Shown here: piece after piece, positions 1 through 29,200 of the stretch | Layout: each line of letters opens with the position of its first letter | How positions within the stretch are numbered: position 1 is the first letter of the stretch | Source: Branchiostoma floridae | Taxonomy: Eukaryota > Chordata > Leptocardii > Amphioxiformes > Branchiostomatidae | DNA: 64,000 bases | Direction: 5' to 3' | Assembly (NCBI RefSeq): GCF_000003815.2 | Contig: NC_049979.1 | Coordinates: 6,905,735-6,969,734 of the forward strand | The notes under the pieces: model-generated | The model's database searches: none | What the model was told of the DNA's origin: nothing | Seen by the model: only the letters and a program-made list of their open reading frames with translations | Position numbers and translations under genes: made by a program

Positions 1-34
1 GTGATCATTTGAAACTTAATTTTCGCCCTTGTGA

Positions 35-1678
<1,644 letters not shown>

Positions 1679-1870
1679 AATAAATACAAAACAAGAATGT
1701 CTACAGTGGACACTTTAAGACCAAAACACCAAGGAATTGTGGTTAAGGCACCTGAAAATGGCTTGCATTAGATGTCACACTTAACATGCGTCACAAAATA
1801 AAACCATTGACAGGGATGTAGCCATTGATGTGACTAATTTTTTTTCACGTCTTATAAAAGTACTGTCTTG

Positions 1871-1876
1871 AATAAA
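1871..1876 (+). promoter_or_regulatory. KAT5 poly(A) signal
   Basis: AATAAA about 190 bp after the KAT5 stop codon. A second AATAAA-like run lies near 1796. Which one is used cannot be told from the sequence. Confidence 0.5.
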
Positions 1877-2812
1877 ATTTGCTGTTAAAACTACCCCAGG
1901 TAACTCTGTTCTACATGCCAAGATCAACATTGGCATTTGTGTCATCAATATTTATCAAACTTGTCCATTCTGTCTGTGCTGTTCTGTTCAGAAACCTGGT
2001 GGTGTGAGTGTAGAAACAAGGAGTGGTGTGTGTGTGTGTGTGCAAAATAGATGATTGTCATACTGCATCACAACATGTGATACTTCACTGTGATCAAGAT
2101 TTATCCATGTACTGTTTGTAATCAACCAATAGTCAATCTTAATTACTGTTCCAAGCCTTGTTTGGTAATTTGATTGTAATGTGCCGAAAAGCTACACAGG
2201 AAGTATTCTTTGAATGATTGGATGTTAGTTGTTATGTTGTACCCAAAATAGTATTTATTAGTACATGTACTGAATATGTAGGACAAGAAATCAGAGTGTC
2301 CCATTTGAATAAACAAATTTTTTGTGCCCCTTTCTTTGACTGTTCTGTCTGTGCAGTAGAAAGCATACAAGTATGCAGAAAGTGGATCCATTATTTTTGA
2401 GTGTAACTGCTTTCATGTCTAAACCTAAAACACAACTGCAGTTACTTGAAAGCTGCTAGTGGGACAAATTGCCTCAAAAATCCTGACAAAAAGGTGTAAA
2501 AAAGAACACAAAAGACACAACTTGAGTTCTGTTGTTATTCCAAAAGAGAAGCAGGGGGTGGGGGGAATCAAACTTGCCCCGTTTTGTGGTCATCCAAAAT
2601 CAACATTGTAATTCCAAATATCTCGCCATTGACAAATTCTGGAGTCACAAGTGTTCAGTTTAGACGCAAAACATTGAAGGAGATAGTAAGGCATCAGTGA
2701 TCTCAAAGATGACGTTGGGGTGTTCCGTTTACTGCTACGTTTTTGTGGCACACAACCGCCCTAACATCTGCTTGAAGATCATAGCACAGTGATCTGGGAA
2801 GGAGAGTAGTGC
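1877..2812. other. Intergenic, KAT5 to spastin
   Basis: AT-rich sequence with a short GT run near 2027-2042 and no ORF showing splice signals or conserved residues. The last part, with the E-box at 2813, is probably spastin promoter. Nothing else is recognised. Confidence 0.5.
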
Positions 2813-2822
2813 GTCACGTGAC
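2813..2822. promoter_or_regulatory. Palindromic E-box GTCACGTGAC upstream of spastin
   Basis: A perfect 10-bp palindrome, GTCACGTGAC, lies 38 bp before the first in-frame spastin ATG and 27 bp before the upstream-ORF ATG. It matches the USF/MITF/TFEB-type (CLEAR-like) E-box. No TATA box is visible. Function is inferred from motif and position only. Confidence 0.45.
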
Positions 2823-2860
2823 TCAGCCTGGGTTCGAGATTGACCTGTGATGGCGGCTGG

Positions 2861-19148
<16,288 letters not shown>

Positions 19149-21114
19149 CAGTGTTGGATGAAGATACTGTCTTCTAGTCTCGGGAATGAATGTTCATACA
19201 ATCAATGAAAGTTGTGTTTAATTTCCTTACCTGAAAAGCCATTTAGTTGCATCAATTCCTCTCAAATGTACTAGAGTCCCTAAATGTTGGACTGAAAACT
19301 CCTCTCATGTAGTCAGAGGAAACATCTTGTCAAGAGTGTCTCTCACAAGCCATGATTTTTCTGTCCATCCATGGAAAGTCAGGGACCTTAAATCAGCTGT
19401 ATCAGAAGTAATTGTGCAATTATTATCAAGATGTTTTTTGTCATAAAATCTTTCGAGGAAAGACTTGGTAAGGCCATGGTAGTTATTTTGGACAACAGCT
19501 ATTTGTAACTTTCTGATAAGCCATGAAATTTTGACCCATATGGACTATCACATCATTTCTTACTCAGTGGTCTAAAGTTAAAACCTGAGTTAAATTGTTA
19601 ATATTGTAAATATGATTTAAATCACTCATCATCTTATTAGATTTGAGGTACCAAAAAAAGGTGTATGGTGGACAGTCGTGTTTCTGATTTGAAATGGAGA
19701 CTTTTGTCTGCAGAAGTAAGTTATGATAATTGATATGTTAGACTTTGTACAGATTCTTATAAGAGCTTCCAGTTGTACATACACGTTAAATGTTACTTGT
19801 ATTATTTTTCATGGCACTCCATTGCTAATCTGCTGTTACTTCTATGCAATTATTATCAATTCAGCACCAAGGACAGACACCACTAAAATTAAGTGCAGTG
19901 AGCTACCGGTACTTCATTTTCCCAAAAACGCCATGGAGAGCTAGTTTCCAACCAGGTTATTAAATGGATTTGCTTTAGTATATGATACACCCTTCATTAT
20001 GTTAGGCTGTAATTCTGTGTGTATGTGCAAAACCAAATGAAGAAATATTTGTTCTGCACACTCTTCATTTGTGCAATCCATACCCATTGACTTTCATTGT
20101 ATGCTGTTGCAAGGAAGCCAGACTTTCCAGAAGTCTGGTGCATGGAAATCCTGGCTGGCAGACATCATATGCGCTGCCAATCCATTTTAACCTTCCAGTA
20201 TTTATGATTAGAGATGTTGGAGTTGGTCATAAAGGCACTGATAGTGAATCCAAGCAAGGCCACATGTAGTGTTGATGGAATCTAGCCATAAACCTTGTCC
20301 CAGCTTACTTGTGCAGTGAACACAAATCTGCAGCTCAGCTAAGCAGAAGGAATTTATGTTTTTCTCTTCTAGCATCTCATATCCACGAATGTTTCAGCAG
20401 CTCTTGACGAATGCATGTTTCATCAGACAGGTCCATCGTACCATGTACCAGGAGAAACATGCTTTGCTGTGCCTTAGAGTCAATATGAGGCCTCATGAAA
20501 GCTTGCCATAACAGATGATGCATGTATTATGGCATTGGCAATCTTTCAACATCAACATGCAAGCAATGTTATCAAAGTACCATTGTTAAGCATCGAAGGC
20601 CTGAAAGCACTGATTTGGAGTACCAGCAATACACGCAACATTGTACAGCTATTCGATTATCTTGTATATGTAATACATGTTGTAAGCAGTTGCATTTGAT
20701 GTCTTGGGTGGTTTTAGATTATATCCAGCTTAACTACATGTTGGTCATTTAGGGTCAGTAAATTAGCCCTGTAAGTTTTAATAAACTGGGCATTTTTTTC
20801 AGGAAAGGCTGCATAACCTGATTCACCATCCTGTTTTATGCATAATCATCATTGCAACATGCCCAAATTTTGCATCAGAAGTGGCTTTTATGTGTACAAT
20901 TGTTATGCCTTGGATACAGCTATCTGTATGACCTGGAAAAATGTCAAATACCTCAATTACTTTTTGTAAGGGTTGTTGTTTGTAACAGCGATGTCAAAGT
21001 TACTTGCTTCACCAATTTATCAATCTATGTCCAAAGCCCACTGTACAGCTTAATATTTCCACAGCAGTAGCAGTATGATCCATGTATCGCCTGTTGTATT
21101 GGATGGTAGACATA
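19149..21114. other. Spastin 3' flank and intergenic sequence
   Basis: AT-rich sequence with no supported gene. The spastin 3' UTR must begin here; ATTAAA (near 19959) and AATAAA (near 20780) are possible poly(A) signals. Short ORFs lack splice-site or conservation support. Confidence 0.5.
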
Positions 21115-21487
21115 AGGGGTGGGTATCGATACGGTGTACCGGTACAAAACCCGTTTTTTCTTATTGTACCGGTCCAGAAAAAAATCGGTGGACCGGATGT
21201 TGGACCTACTAGAAAATAAATGGATTATATGATCAGGAATTCATGCGTTTTGGGGCTTACCGGTCGAAGACAATAACGAGAGCAAAGCAGGTAGAGTCTA
21301 TAGTCATCTGTACAAAGTTTCCAGTCAATCGTACAGAGGCATCTTGTAAATCTTGCAGGATTTTAGAACTCCAGTGGGAGTCAAATACTCCACAAAATGG
21401 ACCATTGTTTTGAGTATCATCCAGTCACATGCTCTAACATACTGAACCAGGTCCGGACCTGAATTTTGTGTACCGGTACCCACCCCT
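21115..21487 (+). mobile_element. TIR element of about 370 bp (family shared with 39136-39434)
   Basis: The left end AGGGGTGGGTATCGATAC is the inverse of the right end GTACCGGTACCCACCCCT. Internal sequence (CGTTTTGGGGCTTACCGGTC, then GACAATAACGAGAGC) matches the element at 39136-39434. There is no transposase frame, so it is a MITE-like non-autonomous element. Confidence 0.7.
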
Positions 21488-22097
21488 AGTAGACATGGTA
21501 GATAGAGGAATGCCCAGCATTCCTATGTCCTGTATCTGTGTGTGATGTGACTTGATTGTGGAAGGAGTTCCCGGCAGTTCTGAGTAAATGTATTTATCTA
21601 ATTCAAAGAAACTTAAGTCCACCGTGCTCATTAAGTACTTAGGCGCCTCCTACCACAGCAACAAGATAACTACTAGGCAGTTTTTGTCCTTTGACATATT
21701 GACTCAAGTGAAAACACAAGGAGTGCAGTGTGAAAGCCACAGTGGTGAAGGATCAAACATGAATAAAGGTTTATTACTTCATGTTGTACACCCTTCTCGT
21801 TTCTTATAAACCATCAATATGGTCATACAGTATGCATCAATTATACTATAAGGTTAACCTTGAATACATATTACTGTACATGTATGTATTCATGTGTACA
21901 TCTTAGGCCACACAAGGATGAAGCTTGTTTAGGAATTGCAGGAAGGAACATCTAGTCGATTCCACAATAATTTGCATCAATCTTTGTACATGTTAGCATG
22001 CATGTACTGTAATTCACTTTGTCTTCTCGGTACCAAACTTTCACGGTCTGAGAAAATTTAACTTCTTCTCGGAACTAAATGTTCACTGTCGAGGAAA

Positions 22098-22301
22098 GTG
22101 CACATTGAAAAAGTCTGTGAATTATTTGCTATCAGAGGTCGTGGGAGACCTAGGAAAACCTGGAGGGACTGTGTCAGCAGGGACTTGAAGGAGTGCGGTC
22201 TGACAGGGGTCGACCCACTGGACAGAGCCAAATGGAAGCGGAGTGTGAAGACTGGCCGACTGCTGCCTACCCCTGCGTCAGGGAACCCAGCAGCAGTATA
22301 A
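22098..22301 (+). mobile_element. LINE 3'-end fragment (C terminus of a reverse-transcriptase ORF)
   Basis: The frame reads RGRGRPRKTWRDCVSRDLKE followed by DPLDRAKWKRSV and a stop. This tail is typical of non-LTR retrotransposon ORF2 C termini. A short (GTGA)n tail follows at about 22316-22335. The RT and endonuclease domains are missing, so it is a 5'-truncated dead copy. The clade was not determined. Confidence 0.7.
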
Positions 22302-22568
22302 TGTAACCATGGATAGTGAGTGAGTGAGTGAGTAATGATAAGTTCATGTTACAGTTGTCACTGTGAAAACCGTGAACATAACAGTACATTGAAAAAAATC
22401 AGGAATTACAGTATCCAGTTGGGATGAATGCTTACCAAACATCATTGGACATGGTAGTCACAAACAGCAGTAGATTCAAATGACAAATCCATTCCATTTC
22501 CCAATCACTGATACTTTTCCTTTGAGTCACTACAATAGAAATTTCCTTTCAGACAAATAGTAAGGTTC

Positions 22569-22574
22569 TTTATT
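22569..22574 (-). promoter_or_regulatory. PNO1 poly(A) signal
   Basis: AATAAA on the minus strand, about 150 bp downstream of the PNO1 stop codon. Confidence 0.5.
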
Positions 22575-22721
22575 TATGGATGTTTCTATCAGTCACTTTT
22601 CATCAAATCACAAGCATTCTCTTTGTCCAAGAGCAATTGTTTCCTGGCAGAACCTTGGCATTGAAAATCCCATCTGGCAGTGAATACCAAGAACACTTGA
22701 CTCTACATTGGCATCTTTTCA

Positions 22722-25401
22722 TCAAAATCTTTCTGCAGATCTTGCTGCAACAGCTCTCATCTGTCCATAAACCTTGGAGGGAGGACTCCCTGTGGATAAA
22801 AAAAAATACTTTGTAAACTATATTCCTCATGTAGAGTCCATTCCAAGACACCATGAGGGTTTTTAGGCGATATTTATAATTAGTCTGAATCATTTTGAAT
22901 AAAAGAATATCTGAGCCACAATAATTAAATTATTTTCAAAAAATTGACTAAGAAAATACTCATTTGAATTTCTTTGAATATTTTTGAAACATTTTGAAAG
23001 TAACTGTACAAAAATATCTTTATTAGAATAATTGTGAAACCTCTCTGTGATTATTTCACATTTACAAATATTTACAAAAAATGGTAAACCTGGCCAAATG
23101 GTCAAATTAGTTTATTGCCCCCATAAAAGTAAGCCCTATTGTTGCATCTGTATATTTATAGATTTCACTGCTGGGCACTGGTGGACCCTTTGTGGTGGGC
23201 CATTGTTGCATGGCACCCAACCATACTTTGCAAGGATGTGTGAATTGCTATCTTCCCAGCCCACCGAACCATTTACAAAAAAATGGTAGAAAATGGTAGA
23301 AAATGGTAAATAATGGTAGAATGCTGTTATCATTATTTAGAAACCATTAGAAGTATCCAATTCCACACCATGAATATTTCCAGAGTTTTACAGGACCAGG
23401 GAAATATTTATAAAGTTGAAACAGTATTAAAAATATTTCTGAAGTATCAAATGTCCTAGACATATAATTACAAAACTTTAAAATCAATTCTAAACAATGG
23501 CAACAAACATCCGCATGGTGTCTTGGAATGGACTCTACCATATTGCTGTTTCAAGAAAACTTTTAAAGCCTCTGATGATGGTGAATTACAAAGCAACTGA
23601 AACAAGCAGCTCGATTTAATGTTGGGATGCTGAACTTCACTAGACATTGCATTTACATACATTTGTACCAAGTCAATATTTGGATGGTTGACTTCACTAG
23701 ACATTATATCTTCATACTTACCAAGTATAAGATTACAGATTGCTGTTCTGGCTGTCTTGATGTTCTGGAAGGACCCAAGGAGGTGTATTTTTCTGCAAAA
23801 TAAAGATTAGAAATTTTTTATATCGGTAATCAAAGTTATTATCCATCGAGAGAATTGAATGCAAGGCTTGACTACATCCTCCCTATGCTATAGTCGTACT
23901 AACTAAAAAAAATCAACACACAATCTTGCATTTATTTTAGCCTCCATCATGTTACATTGTATGTACCATCAGCATCTGTATACCTTTCATTACAACTAGC
24001 TCAGATATTTGTGTATGCTATATCTTATCATTTCCTGCCAAGTGGGTGTGTGTGTGTGTGTGTAGGGAAGTAAAGAATAAAACAAATCTGCATCACTTAC
24101 GTGTCTGCAAGAACTATTCTTGTCTTGGTAACGTTTTCGATAGTAAACTTTGTTTTTCCCCCTTTCCCTGCTATCCGACCAATTGCTCTGGACAAGTGTT
24201 CTCCTTTCAATGATGCCTTGACTGTAAGATGGAAGATTAAATAAATGAACAATGATAATAGAAGGTATTGCTTTATCAGTTTTTTTTGCACATTTTATCT
24301 ACTTCTGAGTAAATGTTGATTATTCATGAAGAAAGTCCATAAACTCAAGCACAGAGGAACAGAAAGGTTGCCTACCATCAGCAACTTCAAATGACTCCAG
24401 GAAGAGGTCGTCAAGTCTGACCAGGGCTAAAGCATCCTGTAAAGATAATTTAAAAAGCAATTTTGCAAAGTCATCTTGACTGAACATTCTCAATCAATAG
24501 CAGGATGCTAAACTGGAATGATGCATCTGTGAGACATTTACAATTACTGAAACAATCTCTACCTCCACATCGAAGCCCAGAGTGAACGCTCGTACAAAGT
24601 CGGCTCCCTTCTGGAGAGCACCTACATCTCTGGTCTCCTTGCACGACTGAAAAAACACATAGGAAGCAACACAATAATCAAAATGTAGATGCATGTCAAG
24701 ATGACTTTTCTTTCTACAACCATAATCATCTCTCTATGCACTGTGCAATAAACATTGGTTTAATTACAACAAATCACACACTTTGGGTGCTGATATACAA
24801 GCATATATCATTATTCCAACAAATATTTCATACTGATTTGATATTCATCCACATGTGATGTAAGATAAGCTTATAAAGAATTGGTTATCTTAACTTGGTG
24901 GAAATCTTGGGCTAATATTTTGAGGCTGAACCCTGTAAGCGGGTATCTGGGAATCTACCTTAGGTCCTCACCTTAATCTCCACATGTCTTGTCCTGAGGT
25001 TAAACCTGATCTGTAACTTGAGGTGTTCCACCACAGGTGTGTATATCTTCATCCAGTTCTCCTTCAGGGGAGTGTACCTGTTTGGGGGGACGGGGATCTT
25101 TCTCAGGTCCACTTTACCTTCCTGCAAGAAAGAGAAACGGATTATTGACACCTGGAACTGTATATTTGGCTGGTAACGTCACTATAAATGTCAGGTTCCC
25201 TTGCCTCTACATGTGAAGGCTGGGGAGGAGTGGATGGTTATGCGTGTGTGTGTGCGTAGCAGTGTGTGTGCGCGCACATGTGTGTGGTAGTGTGGGTGGG
25301 TGTGCATGCGTGCGCGCATGTGTATGGAGTAGAGTACTAGAGTAGAGTTCTTCGGTGTGTATGGTGTGCTTGCATGTTTGTAACGTTATGTATATCTAAT
25401 C

Positions 25402-25462
<61 letters not shown>

Positions 25463-25838
25463 CTGTGTGTGTGTGTATCTATGTGTGTGTGTGTGTGTGT
25501 GCTGTATGTGTATGTATATGCGTGCGTGAGTGTGTGTGAGGTATGTATGTCTAAGATGGTATGCAACAAGTAACGTTACACCAGAAAACGCCGGGTGTTG
25601 CACAACCACGTGGTAACGTCCCACTCACCAGAAGCTTGTCCGGGCTGATCGGCGGGAAACTCGGTCTCTTCGTGGGCTTATCTGTGTCCATAGCCTCCGC
25701 CCCGTCGTGTTTTCTCTTTCTAGAGACTTTCTTTTCGACTTTCGTAAACTCTCCGTCACCTTTCTTGGTATCCAAGTCCATTTTTGAGGATTCTGAAGAC
25801 GACTCTTTCGTCACACTGGAACTCTGCGCTTCCGCCAT
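22722..25838 (-). CDS. PNO1: PNO1, KH-domain 40S ribosome assembly factor (7 exons, 254 aa)
   Basis: Minus-strand exons in coding order: 25838-25629, 25121-24972, 24646-24563, 24436-24376, 24221-24101, 23792-23722, 22789-22722. They sum to 765 nt and every phase fits. The N terminus is acidic/basic low complexity. Next come VPPNRYTPLKENWMKIYTP, SCKETRDVGALQKGADFV and the KH GxxG loop in GRIAGKGGKTKF (GKGG at residues 187-190). The end is RAVAARSAERF. PNO1 binds the 3' end of pre-18S rRNA with the nuclease NOB1 during nucleolar and cytoplasmic 40S maturation (family knowledge). The length matches the family (about 250 aa). The terminal 68-nt exon lies 0.9 kb from its neighbour. Start chosen: the first ATG, in context CCGCCATG... 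read on the coding side as a short leader into MAEAQSSS. Confidence 0.95.
25200..25560. repeat. (GT)n-rich microsatellite in PNO1 intron 1
   Basis: Long GT runs with interspersed GTAT and GCGT units, purest at about 25405-25500. The His/Thr-rich minus-strand ORFs across it are repeat artefacts. Confidence 0.9.
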
Positions 25839-26232
25839 GATGGATCATGTGACGCAAGTGGGTGATTCCACTAAAATTGAAGGGATTTCCCTAATAAAGC
25901 AAAAACGGAAGATTTAAATGCAATAACATTCAACTACCTGTTGAAATAAATATATCGTATGTTCAAGTATATTTTTCATCGAAAGTATTGATCAATGTAA
26001 CAGAATTTGGTCTATATTTGTCTTAAATGAAAGGCTAACAAAGAAACCCCCATATTCCAATGAGTAACATCCAAAAGTTGACCAGAGGTCACCAGAGCAG
26101 GCCACAAGTTCCCTTGGGCATCCCCACATGTAACTTTTCACCTATTTTCATCTACGGCAAGCACGTTTACCCAGAAGAACTGTCTTCCACATTTCATTTC
26201 TAAGGTGTGAAGGTTGAGGCTGAGCTGACGTG
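25839..26232. promoter_or_regulatory. Divergent promoter region, PNO1 (-) and ABCD4 (+)
   Basis: Only 394 bp separate the PNO1 and ABCD4 start codons, which face away from each other, so both promoters must lie here or overlap. No TATA box is evident. An E-box-like CATGTGAC lies just upstream of PNO1 (about 25847), and a TGACGTGA motif overlaps the ABCD4 start. Confidence 0.5.
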
Positions 26233-29200
26233 ATGGCGTCGTGTCGTGAGAGACGGCGAGACTCCGACACCAGCCTGCTGCTGGAGGACGAGGAGGACAG
26301 GGAGGAGGACACCGAGGACGAGGACCATATAGAGTAATTCACTTTGGTTTAACGTTGTATCTTCATTGGTGTCGAGTGCTGCTATAACATTCAGGCCAAA
26401 GATGTTGACAGCATGTTTCTGTCAATAAGAATGCTTTGGCGCCATTGACAAGATGCTTCTGACTTCCTATCAATATTTGGGGGGATGGGGGGGGGNNNNN
26501 NNNNNNNNNNNNNNNNNNNNNNNNNNNNNNNNNNNNNNNNNNNNNNNNNNNNNNNNNNNNNNNNNNNNNNNNNNNNNNNNNNNNNNNNNNNNNNNATTGA
26601 TCTAAACTTTAATGGCCATTAATCATGTTAACTTCTGTACCGTTTAAGTCTTTAAATAATCCTCACGTGTACCTGCCCATTGCACATCTTTTACACATCA
26701 GAATCTAATTTCGCCAGGTTTTGCATTGCTTACAGACCTCAGAAAGAGACAATGACTGCAAAGCCAGGTAACATGGGACCCAACATGCAAAATAACTCTG
26801 CAAGGAGGTATGCCGTATCAGTCTAGACAGGAAGTAAAACTGCCAATTGAGTGATTTACATAATTCTGATCATGGAATCAAATCACTGAAGCTGGACATG
26901 ATTTGACTATGATCATTGCTTTCACAGATCTGCATTATCACATCATCAGTACAAACATAAATGTATTGATATTTGACTTTAAGAGTATATACTAGTAAAC
27001 TGTGACAGTGTGTATTGTAAGATGTTTTGTTTAAAAAGTGTTGTGTAAAGAATAAATCATTGATCTGAGACTGTGAGAGTATTTGAGCCTATACCTACCC
27101 CTCAATTACTTATTACCTACCTACCCCTCAATTGATAGATTAATTTTGACAAAGGTTTTTTAAAAATGAATCAAACTTCTTGGCCAAATTTGGATCAAAT
27201 GAAACTATCTATTTTTCTGAACAAGTCATCCCTCCAACAAACCTTCTCATTAAACATTTGGGTACTTGAAGGGATGCTTAGAAGCGTACCTACTGTAGTT
27301 GATTTGTAACCCCATTGATGATTATTGTCCTTGTATCACGACTGTTTCAGGAAAGCTGCTCTCAACATCCTTTTCTGCAAACGTTTCTGGCATCTTCTGA
27401 AGGTCATCTTCCCAAAACTCATTTCACCAACATTTCTCATGTTCTGCACACTTCTGGCTGTTTGTCTGCTGGGTGAGTAAAATTCATTTCATTTCATAAA
27501 AACTCTGACATTGAGAGTTAGAAGGCCTTTGGCTAACAAATACTTATTCTCTACCAGACTCCTGCCCGGCCAAATAGTAATAGTTTGGAATAAAAGCCTT
27601 GTAGGATTTGATTGGCCTAGGAGTAAACTGGCCAGCTGGATAGACTGCAAAAGACTGACTGAAATCCCATGGCATCTTACTATTCTTAGCTTCCATATTT
27701 GGCCAAGTTCTTCTCTTTTTTCATCCAGTGGACATGTCTGCTTGGTGATGAACAAATACCTTATAAAGTTATATCCAAGTAGTTGTTGAATTTGGCTGTA
27801 CTGGAGTCATGATTTTTTGATAAGAATAGAAAGATCACCTCAGTGTGACTGAATGATTATCAAACTTACAATTGACTTATTACCTACATCATAATGTAAC
27901 AATTGCATTATATAGTTAGGCATCTCAGTCTTGTCTGTGTTTCCAGAACAAGTTGTGATTTACCAGACGGGCCTCATCCCCAGCCAGTTTGTGAGGATCC
28001 TGGCTGCAGAGAATCCCCAGAAGTCTGAGTTCATGACCAGACTCTGGCTGTCTCTCATCATTATTGGGCTCAACTCAACAGTAAGAAGGTTTACCTTTGG
28101 AAAACCAGGAAAGATATTAAGTGTTTCTTGCATGATTTGTGTCAATACCTTTGAAAATGTGACTTTGATTTCAAACTATAGAGGATTGAATCTAAATTTG
28201 TTGCCAATGTTTCTTTTCAATGTGTTTCTTGGGTGATTTGAGTTATTACCTCTGAAAATGTGACTTTGATTTCAAACTATAGAGGATTGAATCTAAATTT
28301 GTTGCCAATGTTTCTTTTCAATGTGTTTCTTGCGTGATTTGAGTTAATACCTCTGAAAATGTGACTTTAATTCTAAATTATAGAGGATTGAATCTGCAAT
28401 TGTTGCCAATGTTTCTTTTCAATGTGTTTCTTGCATGATTTGAGTTAATACCTCTGAAAAGGTGACTTTAATTTTAAACTATATAGGATTGAATCTAAGT
28501 TTGATGCCAATGTTTCTTTCCAGCTGAAAAGCCTGGATGGTTACATCAGCAGCCTGATGTATGTGCGATGGCGCCGGCTGATCTGCCACAGACTCCATCA
28601 GAAGTACTTCCAAGACACTGTGTACTACCAGCTCAACGTGCTGCAGGAGAACATGGACAATCCGTACGGACCTGTTCATATTGACTCACTTACAGTCACT
28701 CTGATGTGGTTGCACAACTTACTGCAAATCTTACGATGTTTGCAGTGGTTTAATAATCTCTGTAGAAGTAGTTTCTGTAACCTCTGAACCACATTTGACA
28801 GTTTCCAATGTATTACTACTGGATCACAGAATTGTTTCAAGTGTGAATTAGAACACCGTGAAAAGCTTGTATTAAATTTTCCTCTTTAGTACCACAAAAT
28901 AAAACCACCACAAAAGTAACTTCAGTTACACCACCTTTTATAACAACAGTCTATTTGGGGAGTTGTGAGTGATGGTAAGTGGCATTTATTTGACTTACCA
29001 TTTATCACTGTTACTTAAAATGTTTCCTTTTTTCTTTCTGTACAGGGACCAAAGAATCAGCCAAGATGTGGAGAGGTTCTGTAAGCAGTTCAGTCTGATG
29101 ATAGCTGTGATCATCATCTCTCCCTTTACCATAGGATACTACACATATCAGTGTTATATTAGGTCAGTGTTTAGCATCAAGCCTATGTCTAAGGCAGTAC

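Noticed and set aside
2840-2860. TTG-started N-terminal extension of spastin
   Set aside because: TTG is not a credible start in an animal gene when ATGs at 2861 and 3113 fit the known isoforms.
26733-26766. Possible extra ABCD4 exon near the N gap
   Set aside because: It has an acceptor and donor, but its 32-nt length breaks the frame with exon 2, while exon 1 joins exon 2 directly in frame.
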